DNA of 64,000 nucleotides, from NCBI GenBank assembly GCA_030247885.1, contig JAPDRO010000003.1, positions 248,001 through 312,000 on the forward strand, in the 5' to 3' direction. This document shows, in pieces, positions 1 through 10,557 of the stretch; within the stretch, counting starts at the first letter, position 1, and the number at the start of each line of letters is the position of its first letter. This DNA is from Taxawa tesnikishii (nom. ined.) (taxonomy: Eukaryota; Ascomycota; Dothideomycetes; Dothideales). The translations under genes were made by a program, and so were the position numbers. The notes beneath the pieces are model-generated. The model searched no databases. It was not told where the DNA came from and saw only the letters and a list, made by a program, of their open reading frames with translations.

Positions 1-180
1 TTGCCGATCCGATCCGATCTCTTCCCCAGATTTCCGCGGCGGCGTCGATGATCGCATCTTGTTCCTTGCACTCCAACTCAGCCCTCTTTCCGCTAGGCGG
101 CGGTATTGTTCATTGCTTCCCATACCATCTTCTATTCTCTTCCCGCTCAAGCTCTCCGGTCGACAAACAGCGCTGCGACA

Positions 181-1173
181 ATGCGCTTTCTCTCCCTCCT
201 CCCCGCCGTCCTCCCTCTAGCGCACTGCCTCCCTGCCTCACCTACCACCTCCCCTCTACCACTCGTCATCTGGCACGGCCTCGGCGATCGCTACGACGCA
301 GACGGTCTTAATGAAGTCTCCAAACTCGCCCAGCGCGTACACCCCGGCACCCATACCTACATAGTCCGCCTCGACGACGACGGACAAGCGGACCAAAAAG
401 CGACCTTCTTCGGCAACCTGACCGAGCAGATCGCCTCAGTATGCGATACCCTCTCCGCGGACCCGAAACTCAGTGCAAACAACACGCGCATCGATGCGCT
501 TGGGTTCTCGCAGGGCGGGCAGTTCTTGCGTGGTCTGATCGAGCGTTGTCCCGGGATCAGTGTAAGGAGCCTGGTGACGTTCGGAAGCCAGCACAACGGC
601 ATTGCCAAGTTCCAAGCTTGCGGGACGTGGGACTTCCTGTGCAAGGGCGCGGTGGGGCTCATACGCGGAAACGCGTGGAGCGAGTGGGTGCAGGGCAATA
701 TCGTGCCAGCGCAGTACTACCGCGAATTGAACGAGACGTCCGGACTGGGCAGCAAGCCGTACCTGGAGGCGTCGAACTTCATCGCCGACGTCAACAACGA
801 GCGCGCCAATAAGTCTTCCGTCTACAAGAAACGACTGAGCATGTTGGAGAAGTTCGTCATGTATGTGTTCGACGAGGACAAGACGGTGATCCCGAAAGAG
901 AGCGGCTGGTTTGCGGAGGTTAATGGAACAAGCGAAGAGGTTATCCCGTTGAGGAATAGGACGATTTATCATGAGGATTGGATTGGGTTGAAGGAGTTGG
1001 ATAGGAAGGGTGCGCTGGTATTCAAGACGGCGCCGGGTGAGCATATGAGGTTGAGTGACAAGTTGCTCAAGGAGACTTTTAAGGAGTTCTATGGGCCCGA
1101 GACGAAGGCGAATGAGTGGAGGATTGTTGATGAAGGTGAAGAGCAGGAGGTCTTCAATCTGCACGAGCTGTGA
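181..1173 (+). CDS. PPT1: Palmitoyl-protein thioesterase (PPT1 family)
   Basis: Intronless gene of 330 residues. The ATG at 181 is chosen because it opens a signal peptide (MRFLSLLPAVLPLAHCLPAS); the open frame extends upstream without another ATG. The family is a lysosomal/vacuolar alpha/beta hydrolase that removes palmitate from S-acylated proteins. Visible landmarks are the LVIWHGLGD oxyanion-strand motif near residue 30, the nucleophile elbow GFSQGGQFLRG (Ser near residue 112), the following FGSQHNG segment, and a C-terminal PGEHMRLS stretch that supplies the catalytic His. Several N-linked glycosylation sites (NLT, NNT, NET, NGT) fit a secretory route. Length is close to that of animal PPT1 (about 306). 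The next gene lies tail to tail, 189 bp away. Identification is firm; the vacuolar location is family knowledge. Confidence 0.93.
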   Translation: MRFLSLLPAVLPLAHCLPASPTTSPLPLVIWHGLGDRYDADGLNEVSKLAQRVHPGTHTYIVRLDDDGQADQKATFFGNLTEQIASVCDTLSADPKLSANNTRIDALGFSQGGQFLRGLIERCPGISVRSLVTFGSQHNGIAKFQACGTWDFLCKGAVGLIRGNAWSEWVQGNIVPAQYYRELNETSGLGSKPYLEASNFIADVNNERANKSSVYKKRLSMLEKFVMYVFDEDKTVIPKESGWFAEVNGTSEEVIPLRNRTIYHEDWIGLKELDRKGALVFKTAPGEHMRLSDKLLKETFKEFYGPETKANEWRIVDEGEEQEVFNLHEL

Positions 1174-1362
1174 GGAATGATGAGGCCAGATTGCGGGTTA
1201 GCAGGGCGTTAGGGGTGGGCAAAGCTGCTGTGCAGCGTGTAATTGTTCCTGTACAAATGCTGTGAACATATCGTGCGAAAATTGTAATCATTACACGCCC
1301 TCTCCCCTCAACGCCGTTTACCACCAACGCCACGCAATGCAGGAACTCAAGTCGCAAGCAGC

Positions 1363-2575
1363 TCAAGCCGAAGCCGCAACAGCCTTCCTAGCCTCCTCCT
1401 TCTGGCGCTTGAGCACGTCCTTCCTCTTCGCCTTGTCGTTCACTTGGCCATCCATACCGTCACTCTTCCTCTTCTTCTTCGGCTTCTCGGCCTCCGCCGC
1501 ATCCAAGCTCTTCCTCTTCTTCTCCGGCGCTGCTGCCTCAACCTCATCCTTCTCCACCTTACTCTCCGTCAACGCACTCCGCTTCCTCTTCTTCTCCTTC
1601 TTGCCGACCTGCAGCTCCGGCGCCTTGTCTAGCACGTCCGCCTCGTCCTCCCACAGCTCGTCAGCCAGCCAGATCGGCAAGCTCGTGGTGTTGGGTCCCT
1701 TGACGTGCACGCTCTTGACATTTCTCCACCCCTTGGTTACGTACTTGTCGGTCAGTCCCTTGACCACAGTCTCCACGTTCTCAGCAGTGTGCTCCGCCGG
1801 CCAACTCGCCTTGCCCACCTTGACGGCTACGTTCGTACCAGGCGAGAGGTGCACCAACGCCGCGCCGATGGCGCGCTCAATCTCTTTTGCGATGCTCTCT
1901 GGCTTGGCCTCTGCTCTTGGCTTCTTAGATCCGCCCTCCGAGATCTTCAACAGCTTAGCCCCGTTCTCGTCCTTGGTCTGCTTTTTGCCCTCCAGCGTAA
2001 CGGGGACCGGCCTCTTGGCGCCAGTGCCGTAGAAGACCTTGCCGAGCGTCGTGGGCAGGTATGTAACGATGCGGTCGTCGGCAAGGAAGATGTCGTATTC
2101 GCCGAACAGCTGGCGCCGGGATTCGTACGACTTGTACTTGGCTTTCAGTTTCGTGATGCCGATGACACGGTTGATCTTGGAGGCGAGTTGAGGTGGGAAT
2201 GAGGTGTCTGCGACGATGTCCTTGTAGATGCGCTGTGGGTCGGCGGTAATGAGACAGATACGAAGGTTGGGCGAGGAGGCGCTGTGGAGGGGTGTGAGAG
2301 AACGATCTTGCCGGGCTTTAGTTGCTTCTTGTCGACGATGTGCTTCTTGGTCGTAAGAGTGAGCCAGATGGGTACTGCATCATCATCACCTGCTTCTGCT
2401 TCCGAGGACTCGTCGGCGAGCAAGTCCCGCTTGGTAGTGTTTGCGGCGCGAGCGGTCTCGTCGGATTGGATTTTCTTGACGAGAGCGCTGGTCGCACGAA
2501 GGGTTTGTGCGGGGTCCAGCTGGTAGGGGATCCGGACTTGACCTTTGTCGTCAACGCTGTGCTTGTGGGAGCCAT
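1363..2575 (-). CDS. Ribosomal L1-domain nucleolar protein (Cic1/RSL1D1/Utp30-like), frame broken twice
   Basis: About 404 residues once two one-base gaps are allowed for. The start MAPTSTALTTKVKSGS (ATG at 2575) runs in one frame, then YQLDPAQTLRATSALVKKIQ follows in a second frame and LRICLITADPQRIYKDIV through to the stop in a third. Each switch falls on a four-base C run (plus-strand GGGG at 2526-2529 and 2289-2292) that would read through if it held five bases. The L1 domain occupies about residues 20-270; a lysine-rich tail (KKEKKRKR, EKKRKS, KPKKKRK) follows, as expected for a nucleolar pre-60S or pre-40S assembly factor. No intron can explain the switches. I read this as a live gene with sequence errors. 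Cic1 and Utp30 are hard to separate by eye. Confidence 0.82.
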
Positions 2576-3445
2576 GGCCGCGGTGTGGTGTGTTTGCGCG
2601 CAAAAGATGGCTGCGAATGCAAGAGGCGCTCGAGATTTCTGGAGGATGCATGTGCCAAGATTTCGCGACAATTTCTGCCGAGAGGCGGTGAAACACAACA
2701 AGCCGCGGAACCTCCGACTCTCCGATGTTTGCTTTCGCTTCTGACATCCACTTCACTCTTCGCATTGTTTCTATGCAACGTTGTGTGGCATCGCCACCAA
2801 CCCCTGTGCTTCAGGCTCCAGGCCACCATTGAATTTCCTCGAGGAGTCACGCTATGGTCAGGAGGTCATCCGGAAACACCAAAAGACAATCATGCCGGCC
2901 TTCCATGGTATGGTCATCCGTTCAAAGACCCTGCCTGTATCCCGAAGACTTGTCTTTCACACATTATGGGTGGCATGTCGGCATCTTGGTATTCTGAGAT
3001 GCAAGGATGCCTGACATCTGTGTCCAGATTGGAGGGCCGGTAAGACATCTCACGAATTTGGTCCACGCAAAACGCAGCGATTGTTTGCTCAACTCTCGTT
3101 GGGCATCATGCATCTATTTGCTGCAGCTTTCCGTGGTTCTTGGCTATGCTGACATGCCTGGAGCGTCTTTTGCGTCTCTTTCTGTCCAGTCTCATGCTTT
3201 GCGAGCCGCCTGCTCTCCAGACGATGCGGTTTCCAAGCCTCGTGAACGGGTTCCCGTGCACCAACCGCCTGCCGTACGGTATTGATTGCAATCTCCAACC
3301 AATCGAAGCCTGTTCAGATACCTGCTTGCTCCTAGGTGAGGGGCTGAGCTCGAGTTCGTGTAATGCTCAACAGATGACCCGCTGCGTAAGTTGCCTTAGC
3401 AGCGGTATGTTGCACACGGCGGAGTATTCTCCTTTTCTTCTTAAA
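2576..3445. other. Intergenic, no supported gene
   Basis: 870 bp between the divergent L1-domain gene and the next forward gene. Only short frames without family resemblance are present. It should hold the promoters of both neighbours. Confidence 0.5.
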
Positions 3446-4189
3446 ATGTCCATCTTCCGTCTCCTGCTCCTCTTTCTTGTAAGCTTTGGCTTCTATGCAC
3501 CCTTCCAAAATACAAGCTCGGCTTTTCAAACTCAACATACTGCGTTCATCATGGCTGTACTCGCTATGGGACCTTACGTGGGCCCCTCTATGGCGAACAC
3601 GAGGATCGGCCGCCGATACGCTCTCAACCAATACCCTCTCTTCGCCTCACAGAACATGTACGGAGGATGTTTGGGAGCGCCTGGTTTTCCTACGTTCGGA
3701 GGCGGACGCATACCTGGCCTCGACCAAGGTGGCGCGTGGGGCCTCTCTGGGCCCGGCGTGGGGTACCAAATGATCAACCCGTTCGCCGGACAGTACGCTT
3801 CTCCCCTCAATGGCATGCGAGGTCGATCCATGGCCGGTTACGGGAACCCTCTACCCGGTGGAATGGCCGGTTACGGCGGGCTCGAGCAGCTTGTTCCGAT
3901 CCAGGTGGTCAACGCGTTCTCGGCGCAGGCACCCCAACTCTTCGCGCCAGGCATGGATTACGGACCGAGAGCGATGATCATACTACAAGCGCGCGACGAA
4001 TTCCCGGAAATGGTTGATCCCCAGGATCCATGGGGATCGATGCTGGACCCTCGCTTCCTAGCGGCCGTACAGCCTCGAGTTCAGGCTTGGTGGGACGACG
4101 ATATCATGTATAACCCTGTTCGCCGGTCTGACTATGCTAGGTATAGGAGAGGACTATTTGATGGTTGGTATTCTCCATGGATGATCTGA
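3446..4189 (+). CDS. Hypothetical Gly/Pro-rich protein, possibly secreted
   Basis: Not recognised. From the ATG at 3446 the product is 247 residues and begins MSIFRLLLLFLVSFGFYAP, a good signal-peptide shape. A later ATG at 3551 (MAVLAMGPYVGPSMANTRIG) would give 212 residues without it, and the frame is open further upstream, so the start is uncertain. The middle is rich in Gly, Pro, Met and Tyr with loose repeats (GMRGRSMAGYGNPLPGGMAG then YGGLEQ). The C-terminus is more ordinary and ends in charged and aromatic residues (WWDDDIMYNPVRRSDYARYR, ending in YSPWMI). No catalytic motif is visible. Composition and a 700-bp open frame argue that it is real; function is unknown. Confidence 0.5.
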   Translation: MSIFRLLLLFLVSFGFYAPFQNTSSAFQTQHTAFIMAVLAMGPYVGPSMANTRIGRRYALNQYPLFASQNMYGGCLGAPGFPTFGGGRIPGLDQGGAWGLSGPGVGYQMINPFAGQYASPLNGMRGRSMAGYGNPLPGGMAGYGGLEQLVPIQVVNAFSAQAPQLFAPGMDYGPRAMIILQARDEFPEMVDPQDPWGSMLDPRFLAAVQPRVQAWWDDDIMYNPVRRSDYARYRRGLFDGWYSPWMI

Positions 4190-4843
4190 AAGCCAGATCA
4201 AGTCAGCTCTTTCTCGTCCGCTTCTATCTGACCATATCCTGCATACACTATTGTCATTCATTGAACGTTCGTTCCCTCGCTGACGGTGCGCACAGGCGGA
4301 CGTTCCTTCTACGACTAGATCACTGTCCCTCATAGGCAGAATGTCCGGGAGGCCGAGTTTCATCGGCCAGAACGCAACCGAAAAAAGCGACCAAAAAGTT
4401 CCCTTGTCCGTTTTGAGCGTCAATTATTCAGCCTCCTGTTGGGAAGCCTGCGTGAAATACTTGAGTTCTTTCATTGAAGCGAGCGTTGGACAGGACTTCA
4501 GGGCGGGTCGTTTTTCCGCGAATAACGGCTGCTGTTTCGAACGTGGCAGCGAAGCGCTTGATGGACGTATCTCCTACGTCGAAACAACAACAAAAAAAAC
4601 AGAGTTCAGAATTACCCAAACCGCCATCTCTCTATCCACACGATGCACAAAGTTTAGATCGGTCTGATCTTCAGGTCGTCGGACCTGTCAACTCCCCAAC
4701 CTTCCTACGGATATAAGGCATGATTGCCTCGCTATACCTCACAACCACACGTTCCGCCCAAGCGGTACCCTCAGGAGTGCGGCCATGCCTTTGCACGTCA
4801 TTAATCATCTTCTCCGCCTGCCGCGTCACCTTCAATAGTCAAC
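4190..4843. other. Intergenic, no supported gene
   Basis: 654 bp between convergent genes. Nothing recognisable; a run of A (near 4592-4601) and short frames only. Confidence 0.5.
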
Positions 4844-5641
4844 TCATAAACCTCTCACCCCCTCTCTCGCGCCAATGAGCCTGTTCACCTCATGTCCCAC
4901 ATCTCTCCACATCCCTCCCTCTTCCTCATCTTCCCCGCCATTAAAGCTCGTCAAGACCTCAAACCAACTCTCCTCTTTGTCTTCTCTGAAACCCAATCCA
5001 CAGCTCGTCCCGCCCCACTTCCAGATCCGGTAGACAAGACTGCGGTACACGAGCCGCCAGACCAGATCCCGGAAGCAGTTTGAATTGGACACGCGCACGA
5101 CGCGGACGTTGCGCAGGTTCTTGAGGGTTTCGGCGAGGATGTAAGCGAGGGTGTGACACTGCGACAGATCGGCGACTTCGGCGTAGGCTTCGTAACTCGC
5201 GTCCGGCCGCATGGGGATGAGGGTCAGGTGCTCGAGTTGCAGGTGCGGGCAGCCGAAGGGGAGGCCGTTCCAGGCTTCGTTGAGGGCACGGAGGGATTGG
5301 ATCTTGGCGCGTAGGGTGATGTGGCGGAGATGCGTGGCTTGGAGTTCTGAGAGGGAGGATCGGAGCGTGCGGAAGGAGTCTGGGTCACAGTGGGGTCCGG
5401 AGAGTGAGACGGGTGTGTTGCTGTGGTAGAGGAGGTGCGTCTCTGTGTAGAGGGCTTTGCAAGTGAGGAGGAGAGGTGATGCGGTGGGTGGTGGCAGGGC
5501 GGGCTCGCCGGTGGAGGAGAGGTAGATTACTGAGGGTGCGTAGTGGTCTGGCGTAGGGAAGAGGTAATCCCAGATCTGGTTACGCAGCTCTGGCGGGATT
5601 GTGAGGAGGCTTGGTGCCGGCCGGTCTGCCGTTGTTACCAT
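4844..5641 (-). CDS. 2EXR/F-box-like domain protein
   Basis: Single exon of 265 residues with an ATG at 5641. The N-terminus LLTIPPELRNQIWDYLFP is the F-box-like/2EXR signature common in fungal proteins, and PLLLTCKALYTETHLLYHSN is the usual second half of that module. The rest (residues about 85-230) is leucine-rich with predicted helices and ends in an acidic patch (GGEDEEEGG). Members are very numerous in Pezizomycotina; most are uncharacterised and a few may be ubiquitin-ligase substrate adaptors. Upstream on the same strand is a (GTT)n tract in the likely leader. Family confident; function unknown. Confidence 0.75.
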   Translation of the reverse strand: MVTTADRPAPSLLTIPPELRNQIWDYLFPTPDHYAPSVIYLSSTGEPALPPPTASPLLLTCKALYTETHLLYHSNTPVSLSGPHCDPDSFRTLRSSLSELQATHLRHITLRAKIQSLRALNEAWNGLPFGCPHLQLEHLTLIPMRPDASYEAYAEVADLSQCHTLAYILAETLKNLRNVRVVRVSNSNCFRDLVWRLVYRSLVYRIWKWGGTSCGLGFREDKEESWFEVLTSFNGGEDEEEGGMWRDVGHEVNRLIGAREGVRGL

Positions 5642-5675
5642 TGTGAGCTATCAGGATCGAGGTTGAAATGGAATG

Positions 5676-5703
5676 AGAGATGGTTGTTGTTGTTGTTGTT
5701 GGT
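5676..5703. repeat. (GTT)n microsatellite
   Basis: A short run of GTT units with one interruption lies in the probable 5' leader of the F-box-like gene, followed by ATGGATGGATGGA near 5728. The rest of the 5642-5984 spacer shows nothing else. Confidence 0.7.
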
Positions 5704-5984
5704 GTTGATGTCTACGAGAGTACAATGATGGATGGATGGAGCGATAAGGCCATGATAACCGGAATTGGCTTCCGCATCCGGTCCGGGGAAGTTGAATGGA
5801 GATGTATGACGTAGCCTAAATATCATATGATAACAAGGAAACGGCCGCGTGTCAGATGAGCAGTCGTTCACTGTATACGCGACAATGCACCCCTAACAAA
5901 CAAATCCGTTGTCCACAGTGGACGAAAGACCTATACAGTACAACGGACAACAGCACCACTCCCTGATACCGGCGGAAGGAAACA

Positions 5985-7594
5985 ATGGCCTCGATCCTGC
6001 GGCAGATTGTCGCCAGCCCGCGCGCGAGGCATCCAGAAGCAGGCTTGGATCTCTGTTACGTGACAGACGATAGTAATACTCAGTCTCTCATTCGCTTCTT
6101 CCGCTCCTACTAACCGTCTCCCTCAGTCATCGCAACATCCGGCCCCAGCGGCACTTACCCTCAACTCGCCTACCGCAACCCGCTTTCCGACCTTGTCAAG
6201 TTCCTCGATCGCAAACACGGCGACCAGTGGGCGATTTGGGAGTTCCGTGCCGAAGGCACTGGTTACCCAGACTCGGAAGTCTATGGCCGCGTACGACACT
6301 ACCCCTGGCCGGATCACCATCCTCCGCCCTTCGCGCTGATCCCGCTGATTATGGGGAGTATGCGCAACTGGCTGAAGTACGAAGACATGGATGGCAAAAG
6401 CGGGGGTGTCAAGGACGGGAAGAAGAGAGTGGTTGTTGTGCACTGCAAGGCCGGCAAAGGGAGGAGTGGGACGGTCAGCTGCAGCTACTTGATCAGTGAG
6501 GAGGGATGGAAGATGGAAGATGCATTGAAAAGATTCACAGAGCGCAGGATGCGACCTGGCTTTGGTGCCGGCGTCAGTATCCCCAGCCAGCTGCGGTGGG
6601 TCGGCTACGTGGATCGCTGGACCAAGGGCGGGAAAATCTACACGGAACGACCGGTCGAAGTACTCGAAGTGCATGTCTGGGGATTACGAGATGGTGTCAA
6701 GGTCGCTGTGCAGGGCTACGTGGATGAGGGCAAGACGATCAAGGCGTTCCACACCTTCAGCAAGCAAGAGCGGATCGTCGTCAAGAACGACATCAAGAAG
6801 TCCAATCCAGGATTCGCGGACGTGGTTTCAGAAGCCATGAAAGCAAAAGACAATGTCACCAAAGGTCAGGCACCCCTAGAGCCTAGCGTCGTCGAAGAAG
6901 CTGCCCGTGAAGCGCAGAAGGTGCCCCGACCATCCGAAGGTCTGAACCCTGGGACGGGCGGAGACATCGTATTCCGCCCCTCCAATCCCATCATCCTCGA
7001 AACGAACGACATCAATATCGACTTTGAGCGCCGCAACAAAGCCAGCTACGGCTTCAGCATGGTGACTTCAGTCGCACACGTCTGGTTTAACACCTTTTTC
7101 GAAGGTCGCGGGCCTGAACAGAATGGCACCGCAGACGACAACGGCGTCTTCGAGATCGAATGGGATGCCATGGATGGCATCAAGGGATCCGCGCGAAAGG
7201 GCACACGCGCCTTCGACAAGATGGCCGTGGTCTGGAAATCCGCCGCAAAGGAGCGCCAGCACAGCGTTGTGATCATGGAGCCGAAGGCCGGAGAGGAGGT
7301 CCGTCAGACGCAGCCGGCAGATTGGAGGGGAACGATCAGTTTGAACCCAGCTTAGGGAGGGATTTGGGGATTAGGGCCAGCACGCCGCATAGTGCGCATA
7401 TCAGCCGTGCGAGCAGTCTAAGGAGCGAAAAAGGGAGGACGAGTGCGGATAGCGACGATGAGAGGAAGGCTGTTAAGCCGTTCGGGGTCGATGGGCAGAC
7501 GGATGGTGGGCCGTCGAAGACGTTGCTGCCGACCAGTAAGGATCTACCGGGACCTACGCATGGCAATGAGAGGGAAGGAAAGGGGAGTGCATGA
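5985..7594 (+). CDS. TEP1: PTEN-type phosphatidylinositol 3-phosphatase
   Basis: Two exons: 5985-6072, then 6127 onward, with a 54-bp intron (CTAAC branch near 6110) that joins LDLCYVTDD to IIATSGPSG. The product has the PTEN dual-specificity phosphatase domain with P-loop HCKAGKGRSG (catalytic Cys about residue 136), then a C2-like domain (about 200-430). It should dephosphorylate PtdIns(3,4,5)P3 at the membrane. As written the frame stops at 7355 (438 residues), but one more C in the CCC at 7346-7348 would continue NPSLGRDLGIRAS into an 80-residue Ser-rich tail ending at 7594 (518 residues). The window shows many such missing C/G bases, so I prefer the longer form, with less certainty than the core call. 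Confidence 0.88.
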
Positions 7595-9307
7595 TTATTA
7601 AAAGGATGGATGAGGAGCATGGGCTACCATAAGATACCCGGTCTACCCTCCGGAGTACGGCGCAGTGATGAAATCGAAAGACATGAGAGGATGACCGATA
7701 TTTATTTTGTAGTTTGCGTTAAACTAGAGAAGGCCATAGAAGGCGATAATTCCCACCGTATCCCAACGCGGACTATTGCAGAAGACGACCGTCCAGCTCC
7801 TATACTTCCAAGGCGAGCAAAGCTACGAAAACGAACAAGCTTAGTCAAGAGGCTAGTCCGATGCGGGTAATCGCTACGGTAGGAAGCTTTGCTGGGACAT
7901 ATACTAGAATTCTGAGCAAGGACTCGCGACGTCCTGTTGTCAACGTGCGGGAGCGAGGACATGACCCGAACATTCCGACCGCGAACATTCGAGGAACTCA
8001 TCGTCATCCGTAATCCCATCTATACTCCCTCTTTCCATCTCGGCTCCTGCGTGAGCTTGTTCGTTATCAGGTAGCATATCCCGCGGTCTTAGCAATACTC
8101 TTCAAGAACATCCCGACGGTTGGCCCAGGATCCATACATTTATCCATTTTCGCAACCTTCTTCCCACCGAGATTCGCTACACCAGTGTTGCCTCTCTCCG
8201 AAATTGCGTGCTCCCGCTCTTCCACACTATTGACGTCTTGGACACCAGCCCTTGTATCGTGACTCCGGGCGTACCTTTCCATGTGGTCTTCACTGCCGAA
8301 CATGACTGCCCCCAGTCTTTTGCCACTCTGATATCCTCGGCCATAGCACTGCTCCATGTTTGACCAGACACTGAACTTGACTGCAATACCCAAAGCGCGC
8401 ATAAAGAACTCTGCGCTTTCCGCAATGGCAATCACCAGAGGGGAATGTGGTGAATGCCATAACCAGTCTTTGGAAAGCCTACCATGCTATCGGCAGGCTG
8501 GGGTTGCAAGTACTAAGCCAATGGAGCAAGAGTATCCAAACGAGACGCGATGAAGTGCTTGGAAAGATTATAGTGAAACGAAGGGCCTTCTTGGCCACTA
8601 GTACCTGCTTGGCTCCTACTTGTCATGCTGGTGAAGCGCCGCCGTTCGCGGCACGGCGCCATATGGAAAACAGGCGTCGAGGCGCAGGACTACTTCTTCC
8701 CGATAATGGAAGACGGTAGGGAAGAATCGTTGCCAGCCGAGCAGAACTGGACAAGCTCGACCAGTGAGGCGATTTTAGGTTGTTCGGACTTTAACCAAAG
8801 GAGTGTGTGTAGCATGGCGAGTGTGGTTGTTGTGGATGCCTTCCGTCAGCCGTGTCCTTGTTGACCGGTCAGAGGAGCCGAAACTCATGCCACAAAATAC
8901 GAATGCATGCTCAAACATACCCCGACCTCAGGCGCGACCACGTACTGCGCCAAATCGAGGCTGAGCAAGCCATCTTCCTTACCAATGCAAGCCTCGCGCG
9001 CGTAGAGAGTTGATACCGAACCCATGTGCTGCGCAGCACACGCTGCGCCTCAAGCCAGGGGTGGAAGTTTTGCGCCCGAGGTGTGCATAGCTGCAGCTTA
9101 CATCGCATGAGGACACCCCTCATGATCCATCTCAAGGCAGCTACAACATATCAGAAGAACACAACGTTTCTTCACAAGCGCTGTCAGCATGTCGCTATTC
9201 GAGTTGCTGAAAATGTTCATTTCGAGCAAGGTATGCATATTCCTTCACCGGATCAACCTCTGCTGAAATAGTCATAGCGTGAACAACCCACCATCTTCGG
9301 GTATTCC
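7595..9307. other. Gene-poor stretch
   Basis: 1.7 kb with only short frames. The one candidate is a minus-strand frame at 8067-8435 (listed separately). No repeat structure seen. Confidence 0.45.
8067..8437 (-). CDS. Doubtful small ORF, unknown
   Basis: Not recognised. An open frame of about 120 residues (VIAIAESAEFFMRALGIAVK near its start, FLKSIAKTAGYAT at its end) has no ATG of its own at the 5' end. A second frame just upstream (MVGFPKTGYGIHHIPLW) would join it if the GG near 8438 were GGG, the same kind of one-base shortfall seen in recognised genes of this window. It may be a piece of a real gene, or chance. Confidence 0.25.
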
Positions 9308-10309
9308 ATGTCGGTGGATCTATCGCAAGTGTCACTTGATGCAGCTGGGCTGGTTGCGCTTGCAGATCTTTCAACCATTGCTCGGCGGACAGCACTTACT
9401 GGAACGTCGACCCTGTTGGACGCTTTTGTGCTATGTCCCGGTCTGCATCGGCAGACCACCGCTCCGCAGCTGAACCAGGGAGAATATCCCGCATGTGCGG
9501 CATTGACCACGGGCTACGTCTTCCGGGTTGAGAACCCAGCTACGGTACTTTACCTGCAAAAAGTTGGTCGCACTGGACAGCTTACGACGCTATCCGTCAA
9601 AGAAGTCCAACGAAAGCCAACAACGTTTTCATCGGTCTTGTCGTTTTTCTACAGCTCTCGAGGAGTATCCTGGATTTCGACCATACCATATTTTGGTGCT
9701 GCGCTGCTCACCGTTATCACACTTTTGTTGCTAATCTTGTTCAAAGATTGGTGGGGCCTCTTCGTTATCTCCTTACTGATGTTCTCCCGTCTGTGCAACG
9801 TATTGGTCATCCGCGCCCGGAGTGAGATCGGGTGGAAAGGCGCACCTGAGCCTGGAGTGAATGGCGACCTTCTTATACTACTCAGCCAAGACCGCTGGAT
9901 TCGGATGCATGGCGCGGTAGACGATCTCAAAACGGTCACATCAGGACAATGGCTCCGGGACCCGACGTTCCTAGAAAGTTCCGTAACTGCTTTTGCAACA
10001 GTCCTGGTCTATCTGGATGTAGCTCTGACTAGTAACACGCTTCAATCCGGAAAGGTTATGCTGCTAATCCTGCTCATCGGTTCTGCGGGGTTATTGGCCA
10101 TAGCGAACGAAAAGACGGAGGTTTTGCAGATGCATGGAAGGACAATTCAGATCGATGGAGCACGAAAACGCTATCCTCGGAGGTTAGTTTTAGCGGAAGA
10201 GCTGATTAAAGAGACTGGCCGTGACGACTGGGCCATACGACTTGGCATGATCAACTCTGGAGCGGACTCTCCGTCAAAGGCGAAGGTAGAGGGGCCTGTC
10301 ACGATGTGA
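9308..10309 (+). CDS. Fungal integral membrane protein, unknown function
   Basis: Single exon of 333 residues from an ATG at 9308 (MSVDLSQVSLDAAGLVALAD). Four hydrophobic segments are visible: about residues 124-142 (YFGAALLTVITLLLLILF), 145-163 (WGLFVISLLMFSRLCNVLV), 225-240 and 253-268 (VMLLILLIGSAGLLAIA). Soluble regions lie N-terminal and between the second and third segments. It resembles uncharacterised Pezizomycotina membrane proteins. No transporter or enzyme motif is evident. An additional 5' exon cannot be excluded. Confidence 0.7.
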   Translation: MSVDLSQVSLDAAGLVALADLSTIARRTALTGTSTLLDAFVLCPGLHRQTTAPQLNQGEYPACAALTTGYVFRVENPATVLYLQKVGRTGQLTTLSVKEVQRKPTTFSSVLSFFYSSRGVSWISTIPYFGAALLTVITLLLLILFKDWWGLFVISLLMFSRLCNVLVIRARSEIGWKGAPEPGVNGDLLILLSQDRWIRMHGAVDDLKTVTSGQWLRDPTFLESSVTAFATVLVYLDVALTSNTLQSGKVMLLILLIGSAGLLAIANEKTEVLQMHGRTIQIDGARKRYPRRLVLAEELIKETGRDDWAIRLGMINSGADSPSKAKVEGPVTM

Positions 10310-10557
10310 ACAGCAAGAGACGTTCGTATTATGAGAGTGTCTATTATCTTCTTGACCCGATGTCTATACCGCAATTCCTGACTTCTTCAATAAGTGTTAT
10401 TGTCCGCGGCTGGCTTGTGGCAGGCATTCGTGTGAGTGTCATTTGGGGAGGAGAAAACATTCTGCCGTACGTAGTTGTTCATTGTCATTTGCAGGTGCCA
10501 TATCAAACAACACCTACGCATACGCTACACCTTCTCTCAGATGAGTGATACTCCGCT

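Noticed and set aside
1344-1382. ACTCAAGTCGC/GCTCAAGCCGA resembling the array consensus
   Set aside because: It overlaps the coding end of the L1-domain gene (KAVAASA), where Ala/Lys codons explain the similarity.
1262-2032. Plus-strand Ser/Phe-rich frame of 256 codons
   Set aside because: Antisense to the lysine-rich tail of the L1-domain gene; SSSS and FLFF runs are reversed AAG/GAG codons.
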